Below are positions 48,337 through 59,909 of a stretch of 64,000 bases of DNA, one piece after another. Under the pieces are notes generated by a model, which saw nothing but the letters and a program-made list of their open reading frames with translations, ran no database searches and was not told the DNA's origin. The DNA is from Musa acuminata AAA Group (lineage: Eukaryota; Streptophyta; Magnoliopsida; Zingiberales; Musaceae), in the NCBI RefSeq assembly GCF_036884655.1, contig NC_088356.1:10086001-10150000 (forward strand), in the 5' to 3' direction. Position 1 is the first letter of the stretch; the number at the start of each line of letters is the position of its first letter. Position numbers and translations under genes: made by a program.

Positions 48337-51300
48337 TCAAGGTTTGAGAGCTAGAGCCAGACCCAACTTGGAAGGTGCACTTACTGCCTTGGGGTCGTAC
48401 TCGGCCGAAAGCGTTATGAAGGATTTCGGCCTCCACTGGTGCTGACAGAGGACAGCAGCCTTTCCGCTGTTGCTAAACCGTGTCTTTACCATGGTCAGAG
48501 GATCAACATTGTGCGAGCTTCCAATGGTGAAACCGTTCTCATTTGTGTTGAACTTGTGGATCATTTCAGCAGCCACTGCAGCTCCATTGATTGGATTTAG
48601 CACATGGATATAAGAAGCCTTGAGGGTCTCTCCCTTGTCGGTCCTAAAATATAGAAGAAAATAAAAACTTTATTAATTCAATGAAACAGAAAACATGCTT
48701 TTTTGAATAATAACAAATTGCCACCCAAGCACCACACCACCATTTACTCTCCATCTTTAACCCATTTCCATTCCTTCCCTAATCAAATTAATGCATCTTG
48801 CCTTCTTTCCATCCCCCCTCCACCCCTCTTCTTCTCCATCATTCAGATGGCCCATCTACTCTCTTCTCCATCTCTCTTTTCTAATAACATGTCATTTATG
48901 AAAGGAAGCATATTGATCATTTTATCTGGAAAAAAAAAGCAAACTCGTAAAAGTCCACACAAGTAACTGACGTCAGGGACATTTATTTATTTATTTTCAG
49001 ATTTTATAGAAATACAAGACTTTCAAGGTTTATCATGTAAAACTAAATATTGCTTCAGACTCTATATGTGCAATATGTGGAAAATTCATCAAAAGCACCA
49101 TATGCAGATCTATGGGAAACTCATACAACACTTGCATTCTGAACTATCCTCACATCCTACCAGAAAAAAACATATAAAGCAAAGGGACCATGAAATAATT
49201 GAAGGCACTTACAACATTAGCGCCGCAGAGAAATCATGCTTGTTAAAGCCCAACCCAGCATTGTATTTGGTGAAAGAAGCAGATGCACTATCAAATCCAA
49301 TCTCAGCACCCAGAGTAAGTTCCCTGCTGCCAATTGCTGCAGCAAACTCCAGCAAAGGGGTCGGGGTCAAGCCAATGCTAGAATTGAAAGCTACAAGATC
49401 ATGGAGGTAGTGCACATCAAGCTGTGACAAGAGGCATTGAAAAATAATCAGATTGCTTGATGATAAAATATGGCCAGAACATACTATGCTAGATGACAAA
49501 AACTATGATGTCCTTCAAATGTAAGTTGCCAAATCAAAGATGCCCTAATCAAATGATCAATTATTATAGCAATACTGATCTTCAGCAAAACTTAATTTTG
49601 GCAGAGATATTTCTTGTCAGTTGCTTGTGATATTAGAAGCACGAGATCCTGCCACAAGAAGGTCATGAAAATGCCAGCAGACTTAAGGAAATATAAAGTT
49701 TACATTATTTTCTGGAGTAGGAGTTACAAAGTACTATTTAATTTTAACAACCACAGGTTCAGCCCATGATCATATAATGAATTGGTTAAATGGTTAACTA
49801 GGAAGAATTTCTGAAAATTCTGAGTATCTTAATGTACTTCCTGATTATGGAAAGTAATTCTGAAATGTTTCACAAATTTAATGTTTTCTTCTCACAATAC
49901 TATTGGAGAACATATAAAAGTACTTAAAAATTAAATGATCCAAGAGCCCTCTACATAGGCCAATTAGTAGATCAAGAAATATGTGGTGTGCTAATTTCTG
50001 ATACTCCAGCAAACCCCAAAGCTTTTACTTTCAACAGCTGCTCCAAGTTAAAAAGTTACTTTCCTCTTGTATTCCCATTTCAGGCTCTCCACCAAGGTCA
50101 TTGGAATCAAATATAAAGCATATGCATCTTGGTTAAACTCAGGAATAATTCAGGTTTAACTCTAGATAGTGAAATCAAACCCAGCTTGTTAATGGGCATA
50201 TGCTTGGTTGCTATCAATGCTTGCTAAGTGTAAACAAGGAAGCTAACAATTAATCATTTTGAATTGTGCAAAATACTAGTTTCTTAAAAAATTAAGAAAG
50301 AGAACAAAACAATCTTCTGTTGCAAAATATGAATCATATATACAATAAACTTTACCTATGGCACATTACTCCATAAACATCTTGTTTGTTTAGCAGCCAA
50401 CTATTTTCTATCACTATTTCTGCTCTTTATAACATTTCCTAGATAAATGTAACCCGAGCCTATTTCACCTAACTATTTAACAATTGTCATTTCAGTGAAA
50501 GTCAATGACATAATCTGTGCAGGTTCAGCACTTAAATCTAACTGTTCCACCAATGCTAAACTTTTGGCACTTACATTCATAGTTATCTAAAACTTGTTTC
50601 TGCTCCACCTTGCATCTCCCTGACACTGAATTCAACTCTATTTTCAAGACTTGTGGGAAACTTAGCCCTGTTCAAACCTGCACAGAATGAGTTCCCATAG
50701 TTAAGGGGAAACCCATAATTAACAATTATGCACGATTATTTATCTGTTTTGTTCTGTTTCTTGTTTACCAGTTTTAATAATTCCTTAGCTATTGTTTCCC
50801 AATTCCCACTTTCATGTAGTTTCTTGAACCAGGACACAATCGATTGCCAATCCTGGCAAGTATGCCTTGAATAGCTTTTAATGTTAGCCATAATAATGTT
50901 CTATATAAAATTCAAAGAATCTAGACAAGATTCGATGACAATTTTCTCAAATCTAACTTTACTTTATGGAATTTGGAATGTTATTCATTTACTATATAAT
51001 TAGATACTATAAACACCATATTAGCTGCGGAGTAACCTCCAGGACTGCTGAGCCAATTTAATCACCACGGTTTCCGATGATGACATAATGTACAATGGGG
51101 TTGTAATTAAATAATTCTTATCAATTAACATCACACTCATCAGCTTCAAAACTGCTTTATTTTAACTACGTATTCATTGCCATATTAGATTAGCAGTAAC
51201 AGATCCATTTGTACTTGGAGGTCATGCTAATAAAAATGCACGTCCGTGGAATCTTTTCTTTGGGGGCAATGGATAAAACTTCTTTGTAAAGCTTAAGGTC

Positions 51301-53178
51301 ATGAACTTGACTAAGCAAAGTCTTTGGTGGGTTTCCCCAAAGCAGGCAAGCAATCACCTGGAGAAGAAATATGGTTGATCATGAAATAGTATGCCCGTCT
51401 CGAGAGTAAACCATGCTGATAATAATTAAACACAGTTCACATTCAAGGTCATCAAAGTACAACCAAGGATAGAACAAAAAAAAAGAAAAAGAACCATAGC
51501 ATACACGTACAACTAAATATCTAGGCTAGCAATGTAGCACATAACAATTTACTAACCTTCCCAGACTTCTGATCAGGTATCTTAAAGCTCAATGAAGTCT
51601 TTGCACCAGCCAACAATTCATTAACAGTAACTGTTGTTGAGATCTGTTACCATATAGCATATATCAGTTAAAATTCTGAGGCAAAGCTATGAATGCAGTC
51701 ACATAAAGTAATTTCATTCAGCATCAAGTAAATTCTTAGATTAGAGTAGGCACTGACTTCATACGATAGGCATGGTGATACAAGGTTTGATAACGCTAGA
51801 GTGATCAAATATTACACTTACATTGGAATTTGTATCGACTTTGACATCAACAACTGTTTTACCACTTTTGTACTGTGTACTTATATCACCAATAAATAAT
51901 TCATTTACTTTGATGCCAGTAGCCGTAAGACCCTGCAAGAGATTGAAGATCGCAAAGTGAGTAAATCATGAGTATATAATGATTGACAAGAAAAAACAAC
52001 AAAGAAACTACAGAGGGGAAATATAAATCTATCAGTATACATCTCATTCCAATGAGATATATAATGACAGATGTATACATCTCAGTCCAAAGAACCATTC
52101 CATGCATGTATACTGATAGATTCTCATACCATTGACAACAAAAAACAACAAAGAAACTACAGAGGGGACATGTAAATACACAATGGATTCTCATTCCAAT
52201 CTATCAAGTATCAGTTTTCTTAAACTTCTTAACAATGTTTTCTAAGCAGTCACCAATTGCTAGCAAGAGGTTCAAAATCTATCAGGATACATCTCTGTTA
52301 ATTCTTGGTTCCTTTTTGCTTTTCTCAGAGCTCAAAACTCCAATAGCTGCTATCTACAGGAGTTACAAAACAACTTAAACCAAAAAAAACTCAAAGAGAG
52401 TAGCCTCAGAAGAAGTCCAGTAAACTTTTGACAACTCTAGGCAATAGAACATGCAGAAGGTGGGTAAGGCAATAGCCATTATTTAGGCATTAGGTTAGTA
52501 ATACTGTCTAGAATTCTCTAGATTATATGACATCAATCTGTCTATGTTCAGTAATTTCAGACACAGGAACTTTGCTCAAAGATGAGAATATTTGGCGGCT
52601 AGGCAACTAAAAAGAAACAAGAATTTCACAATAGCTCAATGAATCACATTATATTATTCATCAGTAAAAGCATAGAAGTTTGTCAAAAGTGGAAATCTTA
52701 ATCCTTACCAGACCAGAATCACTTGTTTTAGAAAAAATGAATTTGTGGTCGAAGTTGTAATCCTTGTTCAAAAGATCTGCAAGGGACAATGAAAAATATT
52801 TGTCAGCTGGCTCAATAAGAATTTAAATAAGAATTGATAAAAAAATATATAAACCACCACAATTGAATCAATAATAACAAATTTAAGAATGAAGCAGTAT
52901 CCTTGCATCCTTGATCGATCAGATTGAACAGCTTTTGATGCAGATAACAAAGTGCAAGCAGTCCAAGAGGAGTGACTTGATTCTTATGTTGCAATACATG
53001 AAGATTAGCAGCCAATTCATTAAAAAGCACCAAAACGCAGAAAACATAGACTAAATAGCACACAGGGAATAAATTTGAAGATGGAAGTAAAAAGTGAAGC
53101 AAATACCTAAGAGAATAAGAAAATCAAAAAGTTCTATCTCATAAGGTTTTATTCCATGTTAGTTTTAAACACTTCAAG

Positions 53179-53260
<82 letters not shown>

Positions 53261-53821
53261 CTACTAAGACTCATCTTCCACTATTAATGGTTGCTTCTGT
53301 AACCAATAAATCCTGTATTTGTATAAATTTCCAAATTAACAATCACAAGATTTCCAATGGTCTAACTGTACTCATGAAGATTTTTACACTGAATATATCA
53401 GTAAAATATTACTGGTTGCCAAACAAGACAACAAGTGGTCAAATCACCATGAACATCATCATGATTCGAAGGAAGTTATTTCTTGAACATAAAAGTGAAA
53501 GAAAAACTAGAGACAAAGAAATCATCTAACATGACATCATTTTTTTTTCTCCAAAATAATGGATTATATGAAACAGTATCCTTGTATCACCATTAGGTTC
53601 GTAATAACACAGGAAAGATGCATCATAAATGCAGAGTGATAAAACATATATTAACTTAGCATCTGCACAAACTGAGAAATATGACAGAACTTAATGGCAA
53701 CAGTGTGTCTCCCAAAAAATTGCCTTCAAATTCATCCTACAAGAAAATGTCAATGAAGTGTCTAGTTCTTGCCTCTAGCTTTCTTCCCAATCTCAGAGAA
53801 CGGAGCTGGACCAATCCCCAT
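48337..53821 (-). CDS. VDAC: Voltage-dependent anion channel (mitochondrial outer-membrane porin)
   Basis: Six coding exons on the minus strand: 53773-53821, 52709-52776, 51822-51932, 51557-51643, 49213-49421 and 48337-48643. They give 831 nt and 276 residues, the standard plant VDAC length. The N-terminal helix reads MGIGPAPFSEIGKKARDLL, followed by YNFDHKF, SGLGLTATG, DVKVDTNSN, GLTPTPLLE, FTKYNAGLGFNK and the C-terminal HQWRPKSFITLSAE...GLALALKP. The protein forms the 19-strand beta barrel that passes metabolites across the mitochondrial outer membrane. Intron 1 (52777-53772) begins with GC rather than GT (AGAG|GCAAGA); the phase and protein demand this site. The other introns are GT-AG; intron 4 is 2.1 kb. 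A 5'-UTR exon is likely upstream. No lesion is seen. Confidence 0.95.
52027..52165. repeat. Short inverted and direct repeats in VDAC intron 2
   Basis: A 16-base word (atctatcagtatacat, 52027-52042) recurs as its exact reverse complement at 52106-52121. Around it, 'aacaacaaagaaactacaga' occurs twice in direct orientation (about 51996 and 52140). Together they look like a small rearranged duplication. Confidence 0.75.
53182..53258. repeat. (TA)n(TG)n compound microsatellite
   Basis: About 15 TA units pass directly into about 23 TG units, within VDAC intron 1. It is uninterrupted and so likely to vary in length. Confidence 0.97.
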
Positions 53822-54783
53822 CTTTAGTCTAGGGAAAGACCTGTAAGCCCAAGTACCAAGGATCAAAATATTGCTCGAGCATATAATTGAAAATAGCATT
53901 AAAATGTTAAGCAGTAACATGAGGAACATAAAAAGACAGGAAGAGTTTAACAGTAGTTCTCAATAAAGTTCTTCAATGATAAAACTATACTCCACATAAT
54001 GACAATTCCACCAAGAGAAATGGCTAACAAGATAATATACCACTATATGTGCGTAGAGGAGAAACGAACCTCTATATCCCCAAAGATGAATCTAACAATG
54101 CTTAATCTGGTACACCTTGTGTCATGGGTGCTAAAAGCATGTTGTCCTTGCATATAGATGAAAATTTAAGGTAAGTCATATTTCCAATTCGTAGCCAATG
54201 AGTCTTCCATTATAGTAAACCATTATGCTCTCCGAGGGCTGACACTACATCCTACCCTTACTCAAAATAACCAAAACTAGGACATCTTTTGAGTGAAAAA
54301 TGGAACCTCCACATGAACCGTTTCTGGTATGCAACCAGAAACGAACCGACACAGGCTAAATATATATACATTGGATTAGTACGGTATCGACATAGTAGAT
54401 GGCATACCAATCTGAACTGTCCGATATCATTAAACAAAAAATACAAAATAATTTGCGCTGCATCAATATCGAGCTATATGTCTAGATACCGATATTCTAT
54501 CAAATAAATAAATAAATTGTATTACATCGATCTATTTGGATGACTGGAACAAATGGGATGGCCGGGTCACCGATATAGATTGGACGAGAGGCAGACACCG
54601 AAATACGCCTCACCTTCCTCTGCCATAATCGCCGACGACCTTCCAGGCAACCCAGATAAACCGGCCGAAAGCATATACGACCCGTAGATCATGAACGCTA
54701 TGGAATAGCAAACCGTTCGCCGACAAAGAGAAATAGCAGATGAAAGAGGTAGAAGCTCGATGGCTTCGATCTATGACTCACCG

Positions 54784-54895
54784 CGTGAAGCCCTTGTGAT
54801 GCGTAGGAGAAGGGTGGCTTCAGGTTCTCTCTCTCGCCGCCCGCCGCCGACGCCAAGAAGTTAGGGTTCAAGAAAGAGAGAGTGATGAGGGGACA
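54784..54895 (-). other. Probable 5'-UTR exon of the VDAC gene
   Basis: On the minus strand a CT-rich leader (cactctctctttcttgaacc) continues to a donor at cacgcg|gtgagtca near 54784. An acceptor, cttacag, lies at about 53847-53853, just before the VDAC start. This gives a leader intron of about 0.9 kb. The start of transcription is not visible. Confidence 0.45.
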
Positions 54896-55073
54896 AAGAC
54901 GAGTCGGGACTCCCCGTAGCTTTATTCTTCGAGTCACTAAACGGGCTTAAAGATGAGGCCCACATAAAGCCCATAAAAAGGAAATGAAGGCCGGCTCTCT
55001 TTGCATAGCACAGTTACTGACTTCCTAATTTAGATCCACCAAACTACTAACCATAAATGCCAAAAGCTTGAGC

Positions 55074-55116
<43 letters not shown>

Positions 55117-55119
55117 TCT
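55074..55119. repeat. (ATT)n microsatellite with TA tail
   Basis: About 11 ATT units are followed by a short TA run, in intergenic DNA upstream of the VDAC gene. Confidence 0.95.
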
Positions 55120-55199
55120 CACTCGAAACTAAAGCTAAGTGAATGATGCAGATTTCTTGAATATAAATATAGCATTATTAAATACGTATTTTTGTTACA

Positions 55200-55990
55200 A
55201 GTATTGAAGTGTATGTTGGGTAATAACCCAGTCAAAAGACGGGACTGGTTACGGTATCAATGCAAGTCCAGAAATAGTCTTCGTGCAGTGTCAATTCTTG
55301 TTAAACTGGTACTATGTTACACTCATTAAATGATGTAGGATAGATGATGATTGTGATATATTTTGGCACCACCCATCAACGTGGTACCAAAGGACCTTCG
55401 AATTGACATAGAGCGACACCTTAGACCCGAACGAGATGCGACCTCCACATTATTCGGTACCATACAAGTCTGCATCGGACACTCCAGAGTCACTCCATAA
55501 AACTCAAGACGGTGTCGCATGATGTTGTGCGACACCGAACACTCCAAAGTCGTTCTGCAAAACTCGGGACGGTGCCAACTAGTACGAGTCGGTCGACGTT
55601 CATTTGCAGAGTATAAGTCATCCTCCCGAGGAGTTAACAGTTATTAAAAGACCACGTACGACCAACCGTAAAACCAACCCTTTGACCAATCAAAGGGGAC
55701 TTTGAATATTCAACTCTCTATTCTTTCACTCCATTATAATTTAAACTTCGGAAAGGTCGAGTCGAAAAACTTTCCTCCCGACCTCGTCTTGAGTGCAGGG
55801 GTTGGCAACGGAGAAGCAAGTAGCAAGGCCCGTAGCTCAACCCGACCCGACATTCATTTCTTCCACTCGACTCTTCACATGCGCAACCTTATGTATCCGG
55901 ATCGAAGTGTGCTAACTATTAAAGATTCACCAACAACAACAGATTGCATGTGTCAAACGGGTACTTCAACAGAGATCATCACGCCATGGT
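55200..55990 (+). mobile_element. Possible degraded gypsy-type LTR fragment
   Basis: The stretch is richer in GC and CG than its surroundings. It holds the sequence style seen near the end of many Tat-like LTRs: 'aacttcggaaaggtcgagtcg' then 'cctcccgacctcgtcttgagtgcag' (about 55743-55799, described in part). A near-duplicate 'cgacaccgaacactccaaagtcg' motif occurs at about 55476 and 55529. No second LTR, target duplication or coding part is seen. Confidence 0.35.
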
Positions 55991-58350
55991 AGATCGGTGA
56001 GCTGATCGCATGACTACGAACGCACGACAACAATAACATGTTTGATTGCAGACAAACAAAAATAGATAGCGTCGCATGCTTCCACCGCAATTTGACTCGA
56101 TTTGAGTCAACCATCGGTAGCTCAGCAGGTGCAACCATTAAGTCGAGGTGGCACGACCATGTGGAGGAGTAGTCCGTCGTTGGTTCGATCGATCATAATT
56201 ATTTCTTTGCTTTTTCGTACAGTACATTTAATCGAATAATTTTCTTTCACAGTTATTTGATTGATTGATTGATGGACGTGTTGCACCAATCAACTTTGAC
56301 TTGTCTTAAGCAGGAAAAGTTTACGAGTTCTATGGGTAGCTTTCGACTTATCAAAGACATATTATTACTTTTTTTTTTGTCCTTTTTTTATTGAGGAATT
56401 ATTGTATGCATGGCATTCATATCATGGACTCAACTTTGGAGATGTCAAACGATGCATCAAATCGATCGCAGGTGTAATCAAAGTAAATATACATTTCATA
56501 TGGAGATCAGGACCATGACAATATCTTAATTTGCAGGCATAGCCTACGTAGGCCGAGCTTTGTTATTGGAACTAAGCTTTGTGAGTCAAACTTGATAAGA
56601 ATAGTCTGCATGAGATGAGACGAGACGAGATTGTCAACCAATATAATCCAAAAAAATGTATTTATGATCATCTCTATTCGACTCTGAATTTTTATCTCGT
56701 ACATCATATTCATTCTTTTGATAATCTTGATTATTAAGAAGGTACTGATTCAATTTTTTATTAACTTAACTTCGCCTGAGCTAATTTTATCTTTCTCTAT
56801 GTCCCATTACTTAAAGATATCATGTTATTGGTGTATTCGTCTTGTTATTATTTGTTTGTTGGGATTGATAAGTTATTTTAGATTTTTAAAATAAAAAATA
56901 TTAAAATTTAATTTTTTTATTCTTCTATAAACACAGAACGAATATGTGTTCTTCGCGGGTAAAAAGAAAGATACGATGAAATATATGTTTTTAGGTTTTT
57001 TTATAAAAAAAGTGATAAAAATATTTATGAAATTTTTTTAATGATTTATGTGAGTTTGTGCTTGAGTTGAAACTAACTCGATTATTTATCGAAATATGTT
57101 ATTTTTTATAGAAGATAAGATTTTCCCAACTATATGAAGAAATTTCTCTATTCTGTGAGGAAAATCCTCTATTAGGGAAATCCTTTCTTCTCATCTGTAT
57201 AAATAGGAGATGGAACATGTTAATGTATTGAAGTGCTTCTACAGTAATTGTTCTTATCTTCTATTATTTTCATTAATTTTTAGTTTTATTTTTTTTCATC
57301 TTGACGATTCCTTTTTTTATTTTGGATTTGAAATCTTCTCTAAAATTAATGTATTCCTATCATAAATATATTTTTATATTTATAAACTAATGAATTTGTT
57401 TGTGAGTCAGTACATTAATTACAAGAGTAGTACTGCAACCCATCGTACTTCCTTCGTCGTTCGTTACACAATACAAATGGATAATCTGAAGAACAATAAG
57501 ATTACACCTTCGATCGATGTCGAAAAGAAACACATACCAGCGATTCATCAAACAAAATTTCGATCCAATACAGCGAAAATGAAGAAGACGCGGAGAAGAA
57601 AGACATCAACGGTACAACTTGCAATCTCCCAGATATGAGATGAGATGAGAAGAGAAGAACACCTCCCTCTCACGACTGCATGTCAATCGGTTAAGTCGAA
57701 CCACAAATCAAAGAACAAAACGCAGTGTATATGTTTGGGCTTCGAAGCAGATACGAAGCTTATATACATATCTCCAGCAAAATGCAGTCGATGCAACAGC
57801 ATCGGGATGCGTTCTCCAAGACAGGAGGAGGAGCAAGAAGCAGATTAATTAGCATAAGAATCTCATATGAGTTCAACGTATGTTTCTGACACAATCCATG
57901 TTCGACAGCCTCTCGCTCTCCTTCCCATGTGACGGACCGATTAATCTAACCCTAATGGAGCGATACAAAATGAGAGATCAGTGATCGATGTTTAAAGCAT
58001 AAAGCCGCACAGGTTCAAACATTATATATGCGTATGGAACCGTGCAATCACTCATCACTGGGATCAAAACCAGAAAATAAATGGAGAAAACACGTCCTCC
58101 ACCTCTGACGATTGCTATTTTGCTACTCCGTATGAGACGACAAGGCATTTATATTACCGAGAGCAGGCAGAGAGCGATGGTCGGCACCACACACACAAGA
58201 AGCATCTAATTAATTACAAGAACATGTTCAAGAAAACCCAAAACCTTGTCTTGACCAGCGAGTACGACTGTGAACCTCCTCATCAGACACCGGCTACAGT
58301 CAGTAATATAATGCTCGGAAGATGAAGATGAAGATGAACATGGCTTGCCT
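55991..58350. other. Intergenic, no supported gene
   Basis: This sequence is AT-rich, with T-rich runs near 56370-56390 and 57280-57320. Frames of 60-80 codons at about 57.4-57.8 kb show no resemblance. The last few hundred bases (about 57.9-58.35 kb) probably hold the MYB 3' UTR. Confidence 0.5.
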
Positions 58351-58352
58351 CG

Positions 58353-59646
58353 TTAAGGTAGAGAAGGGTTGTAGTTGTTGATGGTGTTGCACCCAGAACT
58401 ATTGGAGCTCAACAAGTGCTTGATCTCCTCATAGGTGTAATCCAATGGAGTTTCTACATGGCCTCCTCCTCCCGGCCGTAACGATCTGCTGTTGTACTCA
58501 AGACCGCCATACGTCGCGTAGTTGTCGATGCTAATCTGCTCTCCTTCAAAGCCTCTACCGACGTCACAGTCGTACTCCAACTCCGTCCCGTAGCTGATCT
58601 GAGTGCAGCTGCCACCAGAGGAGTTGCAGCTGGGATCAGAATTACCAAAAGCTATCATAGTAGTATGACTCCTCTCCATCATCTGCAGGGGCTGACGATA
58701 TGGAACTTGTAAGAGAGCAGAAGCGGCGGTGGCGGAGGTGGAGGTGGAGGCAAAACCCGGGATTCTCTGAGAGATCAGTGAAGGGAATTCTCCGAGACCC
58801 GCGACGAGTTCTAGATCCGGGGCGGTGGTGTTGCAGCCACCTTGGGACAAGGAGAAGAGTGACGAGAAGAGGTTGTGGTGTTGCTGCTGCTGTTGCAGTT
58901 GCAGTTGATGCTGTTGTTTCTTCTGGGAAGGAACAATACCTAGGAATTTCTTCTTGAGCTTGGTGTTCCAATAGTTCTTGATATCGTTATCGGTCCTGCC
59001 TGGAAGATGGGAAGCTATGATAGACCACCTGCACTCATCAGAAGAGAGAGAGAGAGAGAGAGAGGGAAGGATTCAGCATCCCCTTCTGAGGATTTAGGGA
59101 TGCATAGCATACATGGCTATGCCTGACATAATTGACTGCGCTGCCGCTCCCTTTTGAAGAAAGGGATGATCAACATAAACAAGGAGGTAATCATCATCAT
59201 GCATGTATCTGAATTGAGGTGTTCCTCACCTGCTTCCAATGTTGGCAAAGAGGTTGCATATTATCCTCTCCTCCTCTTCCGAGAACTCTCCATGCTTTAT
59301 GTTGGGTCTCAGGTAGTTGAGCCATCTCAGCCTGCAGCTCTTCCCACATCGATTCAGCCCTGTAAATTGTACACCATCCAAACTTATCCACCCCATGCAC
59401 TTTGCGACACACAGATCTGTACTCTCGCTTTCTCTCTATCTCTCTCATATCTATAGCCTGTCTAATTTTGCCCAAAGAGCACCTCAAACGAGAGGAAGAT
59501 CTGAACTTACCAGCCTTTTGAGGGAGAGCAATCCAATTTCCGCCGGTCCCATGCTTCCCTATGAACTCCTTCAGCTTTGTGTCCTCCTCCGGAGACCAAG
59601 GGCCCTTCTTCACATTAGCCTTGTCACAGCAAGGAGTCCTCCCCAT
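58353..59646 (-). CDS. R2R3-MYB transcription factor, RAX/MYB36-type
   Basis: Three exons, 59511-59646, 59230-59359 and 58353-59028, give 942 nt and 313 residues. The start is the ATG of [20 protein letters not shown]; an in-frame ATG 13 codons upstream is less likely, since family proteins begin MGR(A/T)PCC. R2 spans about residues 13-63 and R3 about 66-114, with the regular Trp residues, [20 protein letters not shown], and the third helix [19 protein letters not shown] Gln-rich run follows (QLQLQQQQQ). The C-terminal [13 protein letters not shown] motif is like the RAX (MYB37/38/84) group, which control axillary meristems; MYB36 relatives control endodermal Casparian strips. It would act in the nucleus. 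Both intron positions are those usual for R2R3-MYB genes. It appears intact. Confidence 0.93.
59044..59064. repeat. GA-dinucleotide run in MYB intron 2
   Basis: About ten GA units lie just inside the acceptor side of intron 2; on the gene's strand it is a CT run, so it may serve as the polypyrimidine tract. Confidence 0.9.
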
Positions 59647-59809
59647 TCCTCTCTCGAATCCAGCTCCCAACAAAGATCTTCCCACTCTTTCGCTTTGTCC
59701 TTGCCTATCGATCTTGCGAAGGCTAGCTGTTGGAGATGGAACTCCTTCCCATCAGCTATTCCAATTAGGACAGTACACCAACGAAACCGAGGAGAAACAC
59801 AGAGACACG

Positions 59810-59902
59810 AAGAGAGAGAGAGAGAGAGAGTCGTAAGAAGTCAAAAGATCTTCATCATTCATGAACATACATGCCATCGACTCTCTCTCTCTCTCTCTCC
59901 GA
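59810..59902. repeat. Facing GA and CT runs in the MYB 5' region
   Basis: A GA run (about 59812-59830) and a CT run (about 59880-59899) are complementary and 50 bases apart, about 170-250 bases before the MYB start codon. The pair can fold as a hairpin. GA runs also bind plant BPC factors. Either role is inference. Confidence 0.85.
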
Positions 59903-59909
59903 GCTGAAG

